This document shows, one piece after another, positions 1 through 12,238 of a DNA stretch of 64,000 nucleotides (positions within the stretch are counted from its first letter, which is position 1; each line of letters begins with the position of its first letter). The DNA is taken from the NCBI RefSeq assembly GCF_905171765.1, contig NC_053395.1, forward strand, positions 182,236,156-182,300,155, in the 5' to 3' direction. A model generated the notes under the pieces. That model was not told where the DNA came from and did not search any database. It saw nothing but the letters and a program-made list of their open reading frames with translations. The translations under genes and the position numbers were made by a program. The DNA comes from Bufo bufo (Eukaryota; Chordata; Amphibia; Anura; Bufonidae).

Positions 1-570
1 TGATTACGATGCATATGTTTAGAATAATGTTTCATTTAGCTGACTGCGAATAATGCAGGATGACAGCTGCTGCTGCAGGGAGGACAAAAACCTGATCTAC
101 GGGCCTCGTTTGGGACCAAAAAGCCCCCCTCTACTTGTGTCTGAGCCCAGCAGCAAGACAATAGCACGCTGCCTCTTCCAGGCATTGCTGCACCTTGCTG
201 GTGCTGACATAGTGTCTGCAGAAACACCAAAACCTTGCATGTTGTAGCTATACTGGGAGCAGATATCCTTGTAACATGTATACTATATACTTGTTACAGA
301 ATATTCACAAGCTGCAGCATATTTTCTTCTGTCATAATGAATCACATTGTTATTATTCTAAAACAGGATGCCATCAATATTGCAAATATATAAATTCTTT
401 GGGAGGATATAGTCTGGTGGACACCGTGGGACCTGTACTAGAGTATCTCCTTGTGGCATATTCATGGCTGTACTGTTGAATGCAGTCTATTGTTCTCTGT
501 GAGCAGCCATTTAGGTTGGTGCAACACTGTCTGCAATGTTCTAAGATTAATACTGAGGAGAACTAGGAAA
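1..570. other. No gene recognised
   Basis: The stretch has short open frames on both strands, none with a recognisable domain, splice context or codon pattern that would support an exon. Base composition is ordinary and I see no repeat structure. Confidence 0.4.
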
Positions 571-920
571 TGTCCACCCCAGAAAAGGTGTGAAATATAT
601 GAAATTGTAGGCGCCTATGAAAGGTCACAATTCGCCTGAAGAGTGGACTAGTATTTGACTTCCATCATATTTATGTTTACAAATAGTTTGGTTTGGCTTT
701 TGCGAGAAAACAAAAGTTGGAAGCAATACTGGGGGGAACAAAAAGATGTCCAGTTCAGGGTATCCCCAGAAAAAGTGTGAAATATATGACATTGTAGGCG
801 CCTATGAAAGGTCACATTTCGCCTCAAGACTGGGCAAGTATTGACTTCCATGATATTTATATGTACAAATAGTTTTGTTTGCCTATTTGCTATAAAAAAG
901 AAAAGTAGGAAGTTGGCAAA
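571..920. repeat. Tandem duplication, about 187-bp unit, two diverged copies
   Basis: The sequence starting at 581 (agaaaaggtgtgaaatatat) recurs at 768 with the same order of words for about 150 bp: the 'gtaggcgcctatgaaaggtc' block, the 'gacttccat' block and the 'tacaaatagtttt' block. The copies have small indels and substitutions and are clearly a local direct duplication. The minus-strand frame across it repeats a short peptide for the same reason and is not evidence of a gene. Confidence 0.8.
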
Positions 921-1980
921 AAAGTGTTCCACTGTTTTCCATAGAAACCGCTTCACCTAAAAAAGTGAGCAGAAACGTCAGAAGGTGATGGACGTCTTTT
1001 CAACCTCACCATTGGTGGAAGACCAGATGGGAATGATCTGCTGCACCCATGGCCACTTGGAACTAATCCCCCGAAAACAAAGTGTCTAGCAATGAACTGG
1101 AGCGAATATCAGTTTTCAACATACAGTATTCATCCAAGTGTGCTCGCTGTGTATTCCTATGCATCTTGTGCAATGTTATTCAGCCTAATTTGATTTTAGG
1201 TATTGCTGCAGATGCATGCAGAGATGTGTAGCTGTATCTCACACTATGCATGCATATTGCATGACAAAAGGAAATGCACAAAATTGTAAAACTGCATCAT
1301 GGCTGCAACAATCTAAATATCTGAAATAGACGAGAAACTGGTTGTGAGGATGAGTGTGTAAAACACATAACTTTAGGCTTAAATAAAGAGACATCTGAGG
1401 GACATTATTTACAAGCCGCCATAATTTACCTACACTATTTGGCAATGCACCACCAAAAAGTAAATGAATAAAATACTTCATAACTGCTGCTAGAACAGAC
1501 TGGCTCCTGTAATGAAGAAAAGATTTATGTCAGACGATTCCAGTCCAAATAGCAGCAAGCCTCTGTTTGTCTCAGCCCAGTGCTTCTATTTAAATGTTAC
1601 TTTCATATATTATGTGGCATTAATTTAACTATAGCTCATTAAAGCAGAATGAAATGGTTAAATTAACTTATCAACCCATAATGATGATGAATGAGGTATT
1701 AATTCAGATACAAGCCGGGCAATTTGCAAGTTTACGCTTTCTGATGGCTCTCAAATAACATTTTGAATAGCGGGTCAGCGCCTCAATCAATTACACAAAC
1801 ATGTAAAGTCGTTCTCCTGGAAAAAAAATCCTTTTTCATGCATATGCATTAAAACATGTCGGTAATTATCCTGGAAAATTGCCTTCATTGGATTAAACGG
1901 TGGAATTGGACCAGAGCTTCTAGTCAAAGCACTTGGCTAGCAGCTTATAGAGCTGCAGGTCACAAGGGAATGGAGGCTTG
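921..1980. other. No gene recognised, AT-rich
   Basis: I see no coding signature, RNA gene or clear repeat here. Frames are short and open by chance. Confidence 0.4.
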
Positions 1981-2360
1981 TGTACTGTATGTGTATGCTA
2001 CTGTGTGTATGTGTGTGTGTAGCTGTATATGTGTGTGCTTATGAGTATGTTGTTTTATGTATACGGGTAGGTGTACATATATGTGTGTGTTTATTGTTTT
2101 ATGTCCAGGAGTAGATGTGCATATGTGTGTAGCTGTATATGTGTGTGTTTATGAGTATGCTGTTTGATGTATACGAGTAGGGGTTCATATATGTGTGTGT
2201 GTGCATAAGTGTGTGTTTATGAGTATGTTGTTTTATGTGTATGAGTAGGTGTGCATATGTGTGTGTATGTATATCTGTATATGTATGTGTTTATGAGTAT
2301 GTTGTTTTATGTCCAGGAGTAGATGTGCATATGTCTGTGTATATCTACGTCTGTATATTC
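1981..2360. repeat. TG-rich minisatellite
   Basis: Imperfect tandem units are built from 'tgtgtgtttatgagtatgttgttttatgt' type words followed by 'gagtaggtgtgcatatgtgtgtg'. They recur about every 60 bp, with a higher-order period near 120-190 bp in which 'ccaggagtagatgtgcatat' appears twice. It grades into plain (TG)n runs. The repetitive cysteine/valine peptides encoded here are artefacts. Confidence 0.85.
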
Positions 2361-3673
2361 CTGAATGTAGGCTTGGGTGACAATTTTAAGGCCAATATGT
2401 CACCTGATCATGACCTTTCATATGACACATTGCCAGCTGCCATTACATAGGACATGCGACACTGCTGGGGTTCATCCCAATTGAGATCCAACCATAAAAC
2501 AGAAAGTCTTCTGAGCTCACTATGTATCAAGTCCTTGATCAGATCTATGGTTGATAAAAAGAAGAACCCAGCATTGATTTGTGTGTAGAGTTGTACCACA
2601 GTAGTTTGTCACTGTCATTTTACAATTTATATCCTGGATCTAAAGATACAACTTAAATATCATTTAAACTTTACCCAATTTGAAAATTAACTTAACATAA
2701 ACAAGATGTATTAATTGGCTCTTGGGTTTTAGTCCCCTGTGCAGAGCAGTCCTAGTTGACTTGATTTGTTGAGCATATCCATGCTATTATATAATATATA
2801 TTTACTTACCTTTCTGAGTTTTCATGGATTATGATTAAGGCAGAAAATAAAGATGTTTCTCCTTCTCAGTGACTGGATGTCCCATCTGAAACTGTAGAGC
2901 ACAGTAATAAAATAAGACCTCTTTGGGGGGTGCTTATGTCAGCTGTCAGAGCACTTCTCTCTATAGCACACTTTGGTGCAGGGGTGATTCCACAACAATA
3001 AAATATTACAAGGCATTTTAAAAAGTTGCCGATGGAGCCACAATGGTATGCTATTCCTTTTTAATTACAATTAAATACCAGAATGTGGTGTAGACTACAC
3101 ATTTAATATGCAACCTCATTTCCACTCACACAAGTAATCATGTATTTAAAAAAGTTGAACTCTCTATGTCTATCATTACAAGCCTTATATATCCTTCAGA
3201 GAGGGCTTTGATGTTTTATGATTTCTTTGGGTTATTGGGGTTATCCATAGAGAATCTGAATTGATATTATTCAGTTACATTACTGTATTTTATTTTGATA
3301 ATCTTCTTTACAATGTAAGCAACAAAAATACACATGTATGCTTTAAGAGCACAAACTTTCCAAATTTTCTAAAGTTATGGCTACATATTAAGACTACATA
3401 GCCTTAAAGGGGTTTTCTGTTTTGCATGAGCATGCTTTAAATAGTTGTAATTTCATAATGTATTTCTTTTACCTTTATTGCGCCTATCTTCCGTTCTGTG
3501 GTCACATGACCATATAGCTCTTTCTTATTTCCTGTGATGTTATGTCCATGGCCTTGACAGAGCATTAACTAGTTGGGTGGGAAGAGCTATAAACTAGCTG
3601 GGCAGTGCTGGAGCAGTGGCAGAGAAAGGAGAAGTGCATTATGGGTTTGGTTGGATACAGATACAGGAAGTGG
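2361..3673. other. No gene recognised
   Basis: AT-rich sequence without recognisable coding or RNA features. I see nothing I can name. Confidence 0.35.
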
Positions 3674-3876
3674 AAAAATCCAGCTCAGCAATGGTGGAAA
3701 AATTGTAGCTTTATTGCGGCATAATATCTTCGACAAACAGGACAAGTTCGGTTGCGCGTTTCAGACCATAAACAAATATTATGGTCTGAAACGCGCAACC
3801 GAACTTGTCCTGTTTGTCAAAGATTTTATGCCGCAATAAAGCTACAATTTTTCCACCATTCCTGTGCTGGATTTTC
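3674..3876. repeat. Foldback element with about 100-bp arms
   Basis: The left arm (about 3674-3771) and right arm (about 3779-3876) are nearly perfect reverse complements around a loop of about 7 nt. Both contain the 'gaaacgcgcaaccgaacttg' block and 'gcaataaagctacaattttt' or its complement. The left arm carries small substitutions (for example 'atcttcgacaaa' against 'atctttgacaaa' in the right-arm complement). Such a structure suggests a MITE-like foldback. No target duplication is obvious, so the superfamily is not assigned. The right arm contains AATAAA in plus orientation. Confidence 0.85.
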
Positions 3877-6620
3877 CTATTTTTCCTGATCTACTGCTAC
3901 GCATCCAGGTGCATCATCCGTGCTCGGCTGGTGAAGGGGAAGGTGAGAGCTGCTGTGTGCTTTAATGTGATCAGATACAGAAAGTGATACATACAGGATG
4001 GAAACAAACAGGAGTGATTTGCTTACCATGAGTAGTGAAAAGGGGTCAGGAGTCTAAATTGGAAAAAGAAAGCATGAGGAAGATAAAGTAAGCAACTACA
4101 CAAGCATATCTGATAAAAACCATAGTAATTGTGGAAAACCCTTTTAAATCATGGTATTCAGCACAATACACTATTTGGAAATATTTGATTAGTAACTATA
4201 GTTTGATTAAAGGGAAAACTAAATTAGTTTGGACGGTTTAAAATATAATATTTCATTTGAAGGTTACCACTATTTTTAAATTTTACAATGTTTAAATTTA
4301 TCCACAAACATTTTATGCCAATAATGTAAATATACATTTCTTAGGCAGGGTGCACATATGTCAGTTGTGTCCGGCCAAACTGTTTGCGGAGTCGGATACA
4401 ACTGATAAATATGTGTCTGATAGCACCCAACAGAAATACTTAGCATGCACTGTTTTTCTGTCTGGCGCTATTTGAGTTCCAGCATCACAATTGATATGTC
4501 GGATGAATATGAACATTCCCACAGAAAACAATGGGATCAGCATTTTGCACCATGTCGGAGGGAATCTGAGCCGGATTGCCAGACGTATGTGATGGGTTCC
4601 ACAGTTGGTTTCACAAAAGATGCAGGTTACAGTGGGGTATAAAGTTTTATTTCGAAATAGCAATGCTCTTAGCAAATTGTACAAAGAAGAACATCAGAAG
4701 GATACATGCATTGAAACTTTTTAATGTCTGGCTAAAATAAAAAGTAATAACATAGTTTGAACTGATAATACTGTCAAGGAAGACTTGATTATTAGAGTTT
4801 GGGAAAGAAATCTTCAAAAAAAGGATACAAGCAGTGTTTATCTTGTAATGCAGTTACCGTATGTACTGTATACAATACTGTCATGCTGCTCATGAAATAT
4901 TTTCACCTATCCTCTTGTCTTGTTTTCATTAAGGGGTATTCACAGTATAGGTGATAAATAATAGCTCAACTGTTTCTGTCACTCCCATAGAGCTTGGATG
5001 AAAGTGTAATATGGATTGTCATGGTTGTGCAGCTAGGTGTGATTGGGAACTGAAGTCCCCATTCAATTGATCAGTGGGGTTACTAGTAGTTGACCTATGG
5101 ATGATAAATGTTTTTGACCAGAATGTCCCTTTAACAATATATATTTCTAATGCATTTGAAGAAATGTATAATATATTTAGCACTTCCAAGATAAAAATTA
5201 CTTTCAAGGGTTTCTTTTCACTATTAAACAGGCTGACATTATACATGTGAAAATGTCACCTGAATTTAACTCTGCTATTCTTTTTTTTCAGTGTGCCCCC
5301 GTTTTTGTGCAATTATAACTTTTATTATATGCTAATTAGCCTCTAGCGTTGCACCTGGTCCTAGAGGCTTCGTTCCCCCACCTCTTCCCCACTTCCTTCT
5401 ACTCTTGATTGACAGGGCCAGGCCAGTGTTGGTCTCCTCCTGCGCTGTCCCGTTCAGTATTTGGCGCAGGCGCAGTGAGGGAAAGATGCTCGCCGGCTTC
5501 CTCACTGCGCCTGCGCCTAATGCGTCGCAGTAAGGAAGCCGGCAGCCTTTACACAGAGTCTCATAGAAGAAAATCTATGTAAACGATTAGGTCATAGATA
5601 TCCATGGATGCTGTACTAGAGCTCTGTACTATAGCCGGACTAGACAGAAAAATATAGTATGCAGTATTTTTTGTCTAGTGCTGTTTGACATCTGAGATTA
5701 CAAATGTTGTACCAGATGAATAATCTGACAGAAAACTATGGGATCAGTACTAGCTTCACCTTCCCTCAGATGTTTTCTGCACCACACCAGCAAGAAACTG
5801 AGTCAGATCACCAGATATATGTGAACAATAGCTAGAGTCCACTGCACAGCAACAGCTATGTATCAACAACCTCTTTGTGGGGATCATCTTTCTGGGACAT
5901 CAATACATCATTTTTCTTGTAAATAATATAAATGCCTGCCTGACTCTTTCTGTGTGCTCAGCCATGTTGCAGCGTCTCTCATTCATTCACCTAGGATTAA
6001 GCAATGAAAGCAGGAATTTCCTGAAAAAGAAGTCAATATAAAAAAAAACCATGGTTGCTTGGCTCAGAATTCAAAAGATGAATATTTCAGAAAAGGCTAC
6101 TTTCACACCATGCTCAGCTATAAAACTGACAGTACCAAAAAGAAAAGTATCCAGACGTGCCATGTACACACTATTGCTTCTCTCTCTGGTTCTAGGTTTC
6201 TTTTAAAGCAGAAAAACCACAATAACAGTATGCATTGAAGTTTATATTTATTTTATTTAAAGAGGGTCAATTACAGACACATGCAACTGTATAGAAGAGA
6301 AAATCACTGCATTTCCGTATAGAGGGGAGGTGCCAGTAGTAGGTTCCTGAACCAGCAATACTCAATGTTTCCTATTGTGGTTTTAGGAAAATGTAGTCAT
6401 GTTTGTATGAATGCAAGCAATTTGCAGATCTCAAATTCCGTCTATTGGGTGGAGTTTGTAGATTTGTTCAATGCACTTACTGAATAATATTACTCCATCA
6501 TTTTGTTTGTTGATCTTTCTGAATGTCTTCTTTGTTCAAAATCAAAATAAGTGGTGACAGCTGGCGGGCCTGCCATTTAACCTATTATATAATGAACCTA
6601 TTTGGTAAAAGTCTTTACTA
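3877..6620. other. No gene; relics of MITE-like repeats
   Basis: Two stretches (about 4340-4640 and 5610-5830) have the look of old interspersed repeats: both pair a 'ccgga(c/t)...aactg' motif with a later 'acgtatgtg' or 'agatatatgtg' word. A short inverted repeat of 18-bp arms (5463-5480 and 5500-5517, ggcgcaggcgcagtgagg and its complement) is also present. I can support no gene. Confidence 0.35.
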
Positions 6621-7390
6621 GAGATGAGTGAAGTTTTGAAAAATTAGATTCGGCAGCTTGGCCGAAGTTCGACAAGAAATTTGATTCGTTCCAAATTAAT
6701 TCGTCACGAATTGCTATAAATCAAGTATACCCAGGCCAATCTGCCTAAAAGAAACAGTGGCCTGTAATACTGACGCACAGTAACTCTACAGCTAACAGAA
6801 TGGATTAACTATAAATATTAGTGCACTGCATTTATGTACAGAGCGATAAATTAGACCTGTCTATAATACTGATGGCTCAGTAACTCTACAGCTAACAGAA
6901 TGCATTAGCTATGACTCTTGGTGCACTGCACAGTTATGTACATGGCGATAAATTGTAGCAGAGTCTATAGTTCAGCGGTCTCCTGCGCTTTCCCTCCACT
7001 CTCCCTCTACAATATTGTCATACAGTCTCTGTTAATAGTTTGCAGCAATACCCTAGTGCATGAGCATCTTGTCACGTCTCTCCGTATACTCAGCTCACAG
7101 GAAAATGGCCGCAACCATGTGGGACCAGAGTTTTATAAGGCTCTGCCTAGCTGAGACATCATGGGGGGATGGCTACCTGTGGATTGGCTGGCTGCACGGC
7201 ATTATGGTTGATGTCGCGTTCCTGGGCTTGTCTCCTATACACCTACTTTCACTTTCTAACATGTGCAGCTGCCATTTTAACTGATTCATTACCACTAAGC
7301 ACTAGGAAATTCGGATAAGTTTAGAATCGAAGATTTTCTAAATTTGGAACCGAGTTCCGCTTCGGATGCTTTGCTTAGCTCAATGCCAGT
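6621..7390. repeat. Probable non-autonomous DNA transposon relic with internal duplication
   Basis: The left edge (gagatgagtgaagttttgaa) and right edge (ttcggatgctttgcttagct) resemble, in inverse orientation, the 'tagtgttgagcgaagc' type ends seen elsewhere in the window (12,961-12,978, 16,377, 28,741). Inside, a block of about 100 bp is repeated in tandem: 'cagtaactctacagctaaca' occurs near 6779 and again near 6879. Exact limits and superfamily are uncertain. Confidence 0.5.
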
Positions 7391-8052
7391 CTTCACGGAA
7401 AAAATCTACAAACTCTACCCAATAGACTCACTCAGAGATTGGCAAATTGCATACACTCATACAACATAACTACATTTTCCTTAAAGAAAAACACAACGGG
7501 AAACATTAAAAATAATAGACAAAATTTGTATATATTTTTCATTCTTCCATTAAAAACCTATAATACTCTAGTATTGAGTGTAATTCTAAATTGTTACAGA
7601 TGTTCATTTCCTGATATCAACAGCACTTGGTCCTGGGCTTTAATCTAGAAACACACTTTAAAACTTTTTATGTATATTTTTAAAGAATTTTTGATGTTAT
7701 TTTGATGATATTTTGAATTCCCCATCCCTATACACATGAAAAAAATAATAATCCTAATATCCTGCAGTATTCACACTGGTCATTAATCCTAGCAAAATTC
7801 TGTGTCTGATCTATAGAGATCACTCTCTTGCTGTCATCTCATTATTATCACAAGCAGGATTACAATGAGAGCTATAATCTATATACAGATAACACAGAAC
7901 CCATCATTGACAATAGGTGATGTTCATACCTTATCTACATCCCCTCCCTGCACAGGTCACAGAGTATGTCTAGGAAGTAAATGGGCTCCTTCTTTCTATT
8001 GTGTCTATGGTCCATGAGCAGTGATGGCCAGTTCGCAGTGTTCGCCCCCGTG
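7391..8052. other. No gene recognised
   Basis: AT-rich sequence with no supported feature. The last 30 bases lead into the inverted-arm element that begins near 8053. Confidence 0.35.
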
Positions 8053-8680
8053 AACACATGCGGGCTGCCATATTTTCTCACAAGTCCGGTAAGTCCTTAC
8101 CTGTGCCTGGGCCGGGAGCCGGTCTGAAATCAAATGCGGTCAGCAGGAGCAGACTAGTTCAGAGAGCATGACGTGAGACGACGTCACGTGTCATGGGTGG
8201 TACGAGGTGACGCCAGCTGGTGGGAGGATCGCATGCCGGACTATGTTCATCAGATCCCTGCTGCTAAAACATCCAGGTGATTAGAATTATCAGCGATTTT
8301 AATGCAACTTTAATGCAACTTGATCCACGGGGATGGCTCTACCCCCTGACGAAGGCACGCCGAAACGCGCATTGGGGTAACGCCATCCCGGTCTGGATAC
8401 ACTACTTTGTTTAGTAAGTCTCCAGTACAGACCAAAAGTTTGGACACACCTTCTCATTCAAAGAGTTTTCTTTATTTTCATGACTATGAAAATTGTAGAT
8501 TCACACTGAAGGCCTCAAAACTATGAATTAACACATGTGGAATTATATACATAACAAACAAGTGTGAAACAAATGAAAATGTGTCATATTCTAGGTTCTT
8601 CAAAGTAGCCACCTATTGCTTTGATTACTGCTTTGCACACTCTTGGCATTCTCTTGATGAGCTTCAAGAGGTAGTCCCCT

Positions 8681-11600
8681 AAGGGATTCCTCAACCACAT
8701 CTCATACCATATCTAAAACTCAAATAATACAACAATGGTTAGAGACTTTAAATATACCCAAATTAAAATCTGATCAAATTGCCACTCTGAACTCTCCATT
8801 CACTATTACGGAGTTACAAACAGCCTTAAAAAACTCCCCTCTTCATAAAAGCCCCGGCCCTGATGGTCTCCCAATTGCTTACTATCTCACCTTTCAAAAC
8901 ATACTTCTGCCACATTTTGTTAAGGTTTGCAATGAGGTGAGGGGGGGGGGGGTCATTCACCAGTGACATGCTGGCGGCACAAATTACCATCATACCCAAA
9001 CCTAACAAAGACCATTCACTCTGTTCGAACTATAGGCCTATTTCGCTTCTCAACAACGACCTTAAACTATATGCTAAAATGCTAGCTAACAGATTAAAAA
9101 TTTACCTGCCGGATCTTATATCTGCTGAGCAGGTCGGGTTTATACCCGGCAGGGAAGGAAAAAATAATATTATCAGGGTTGTACAACTGATGCAATGGGC
9201 TCAACATACAAAAACTCCCCTAGCAATTCTCAGCATGGACGCAGAGAAGGCTTTCGACAGAGTGGATTGGTCGTTCATGACTCAGACTTTGGTCAAGTTT
9301 GGTATTCCAGACGCTTTCATTACAAGTGTGATGGCAATGTATCAAAAGCCTACTGCACGTGTCCTGGTGAACGGCACACTCTCTCCGACGTTCAGTATTT
9401 CTAACGGGACAAGACAGGGTTGCCCCCTATCCCCGCTGCTCTTTGTTCTGGTAATTGAAACCCTCTTACAAGCATTTCGGAACAACGCAGCAATTAAAGG
9501 TATTCAAATTGGTGCAACGATTCATCAGACTGCAGCTTTTGCGGACGATGTGTTGCTGTTCATCACCAATCCTGAAACGGCTTTCACAGAGATTGCGTCA
9601 TTGCTTCAAGATTTCCATGAGATGTCTAATTTCCTAGTTAATCTTTCCAAATCCACAATATTAAACGTCTCTTTGCCAACAGCGACCATGCTCAGTCTAC
9701 AAAGTTCTGGGGTCTTCCACTGGGCTACTGGATATATCACCTTTTTAGGTATTAAATTGACCTCTAGTTTTTCTCGGTTGTTTCCCGAAAACTTCCACCC
9801 TATTCCAAAACGTTTGGAAGATCTAATAAGTTCATGGGATATCCCATTTGTGTCTTGGTTTGGCCGTAGAACTTTGATTAAAAGTGTTCTCATGCCCACT
9901 GTTTTATATTATATTCAAGCGTTGCCGATACCAATTCCCAAAGCCTTTTTTAAAAAAATACAGAGCATCCTCCTGAAATTTTTATGGGGGGGGAAGAAAG
10001 CTAGGTTACCCTTTAAACAGGTTAAACAACGGACATATAAAGGGGGCATGGGTATACCTGATATATACATATACCACAAAGCAGTGATGTGCATGCGCTG
10101 TTTGGAATGGCTAAGAACCTATACAAACCGTTTAGACCTTTTAACAGAAGACAACATGGCCAACATCCCATTGCGTTCTTTGCTGTTTATGGAGGGCTCG
10201 GTTGCTAAGTATACACTGAAAACACACAGTTCTATAACTATATATACATTATGTGTATGGTTAGAATCAAATTGGCTCGCATCACTATCCCCACACTATC
10301 CGATTTTAATGCAAATAAGGGATGCCTTTTTCCAAGCTCCTGTCCAGTTTCTAGATACTCTACCGTTGAGAGCGAAATCTCTCATTTCCCCCATCTTGAG
10401 CCTTTACAGGGAAGACGACATCCCTTCATTCGAAGATCTTCGCACACATCCATTGCTATCTAACCTTTCTACGTTTCATTTGGCTTACTTGTTACAACAA
10501 ATAAAAAAATACTTTACGGGTCTCCCGATTGCACCAACTCACACTCCCTTTGAAAAACTGGCCTTACAAAAAAAGGAACCAAAAGGTAAAATATCGCAGT
10601 TATATGACATCCTACTCTTAAAACAGGGATCAGAGACCCCTAAGTTTATTCAACAGTGGGTAGAGGATCTGAATATTTATTTATCCCCCTTAGAAGTAAA
10701 ACAGGCGCTTAAGACGTTTCTTAAGGTGTCCAGGTGCGTCAAGTTGCAAGAGAACAGCTACAAAGTTTTAACAAGATGGTATTACACACCTCATAAACTT
10801 CATCGCATGTTTCCAGAGTGTAGCCCTATGTGCTGGAGATGCAACCTTGAGGTGGGCACGCATGCCCATATCTGGTGGGAATGCACCAAAATAACCTCTT
10901 ACTGGCAGGAGATTTGTAAGATTATATCTAATTTATCTAGCCTGAAAATACCCTTATGCCCTAAAGTTTGTCTCTTGGGAGTTTTAGGAGAAACTAGAGG
11001 CCCCAAATATAAACACTCATTATGTAACACTTTGTTAGCTGCAGCTAGACTTATGATAGCATTAGCATGGAAACAATCTAATCCTCCGTCTATTCAAAAC
11101 TGGATACTTAAATGCGATCAGCTCTTCCGCTTAGAACAGATAGCACACTGGGATGCTCGCACCCCGGTGAAGTTTGAAAATATTTGGAACCCTTGGAAGT
11201 CTTTTAGGAATTTCTCGGGAGTGTGATTTCTCAACGCAAAGGGTAATTTATTGAGAAAGGGAGTCTCCACTTGCGCATTTGAACCTCATTTATGGTACTT
11301 AATTGAATTGAATTGCCTGCTTCCGGATGGAATTGTGATAAGACATATCATGTTGCACCGGCCTCAATGGTAATCCACAACATATCAAGCTCTCCCTCCC
11401 CCCCTTTCCCCCCCCCCCCCTCCTTTTCCATTATATTTTTAAGTTATGTCTATGTCTTCCCCTTTCCATTTGTATCTTTTTATTTCCTTCTACAGTTTTT
11501 CTTTAGTTAGTTGATATTTGGTCTATATAGATCTCTAATGGAAGTATCTTCGCCTTATTGTTAAGATCACTAGGGTAATGTACGCTCAGGATTTATATTT

Positions 11601-11682
11601 ATGTTTACTTCCAAAATGGTGAAACACTGTCGACCTGTATGTTCAGTTTTTGTATTAAAAACTAATAAAAACAATTTTAAAA
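8681..11682 (+). mobile_element. 5'-truncated L1-like LINE with 16-bp target-site duplication
   Basis: The insertion is bounded by a perfect direct repeat, caagaggtagtcccct, at 8665-8680 and 11,683-11,698. The same word occurs once, uninterrupted, in the mirror arm of the host Tc1 element (complement near 12,141-12,156), so the empty site is known. The 3' end is A-rich and contains AATAAA-like words, consistent with target-primed reverse transcription. The LINE lacks its endonuclease region and ORF1, so it is a dead-on-arrival truncation. Confidence 0.92.
8968..11226 (+). pseudogene. LINE ORF2 fragment: L1-clade reverse transcriptase (752 aa open frame)
   Basis: This open frame would encode the reverse transcriptase that copies LINE RNA at the nicked target. 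It begins mid-protein, and the ATG at 8968 is only the first Met of the open segment. Seen directly: NYRPISLLN (about aa 21-29), the first catalytic Asp in MDAEKAFDRVDW (D91), the TRQGCPLSP motif (about 148-156), and the catalytic FADD at aa 191-194. Near the C-terminus there is a CxxC...HxxxxxC cluster (CWRC...HAHIWWEC) like the terminal zinc knuckle of L1 ORF2. Upstream, from about 8736, a second frame encodes the expected preceding segment (SPGPDGLP). The two are separated by a frame change at a run of twelve G at 8941-8952. L1-clade ORF2 proteins are usually longer than 1,000 aa, so about the first third is missing. The organisation fits amphibian L1-like elements. No host function is implied. 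Confidence 0.9.
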
Positions 11683-11852
11683 CAAGAGGTAGTCCCCTGA
11701 AATGGTTTTCACTTCACAGGTGTGCCCTGTCAGGTTTAATAAGTGGGATTTCTTGCCTTATAAATGGGGTTGGGACCATCAGTGGCATTGAGGAGAAGTC
11801 AGGTGGATACACAGCTGATAGTCCTACTGAATAGACTGTTAGAATTTGTATT

Positions 11853-12238
11853 ATGGCAAGAAAAAAGCAGCTAAGTAAAGAAAAACAAGTGGCCATCATT
11901 ACTTTAAGAAATGAAGGTCAGTCAGTCAGCCGAAAATTTGGGAAAACTTTGAAAGAAAGGGCTATTTGACCATGAAGGAGAGTGATGGGGTGCTGCGCCA
12001 GATGACCTGGCCTCCACAGTCACCGGACCTGAACCCAATCGAGATGGTTTGGGATGAGCTGGACCGCAGAGTAAAGGCAAAAGGGCCAACAAGTGCTAAG
12101 CATCTCTGGGAACTCCTTCAAGACTGTTGGAAGACCATTTCAGGGGACTACCTCTTGAAGCTCATCAAGAGAATGCCAAGAGTGTGCAAAGCAGTAATCA
12201 AAGCAAAAGGTGGCTACTTTGAAGAACCTAGAATATGA
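11853..12238 (+). pseudogene. Tc1-like transposase remnant (N-terminal HTH piece and C-terminal piece)
   Basis: The start at 11,853 opens a short basic segment beginning MARKKQLSKEKQ, like the N-terminal helix-turn-helix of Tc1 transposases, and stops after about 37 residues. A downstream frame (open from 11,966 to the stop at 12,236-12,238) carries SPDLNPIEMVWDELDRRVK, in which the glutamate supplies the third acidic catalytic residue, and ends in GGYFEEPRI. Normal Tc1 transposases are about 340 aa. Here the middle, including the first two catalytic aspartates, is deleted, so the protein is non-functional. Its last codons lie inside the element's right inverted repeat. Confidence 0.9.

Noticed and set aside
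53..247. Opposed 64-codon frames at the left edge as a possible exon.
   Set aside because: There is no recognisable domain, no convincing splice context, and frames are open on both strands.
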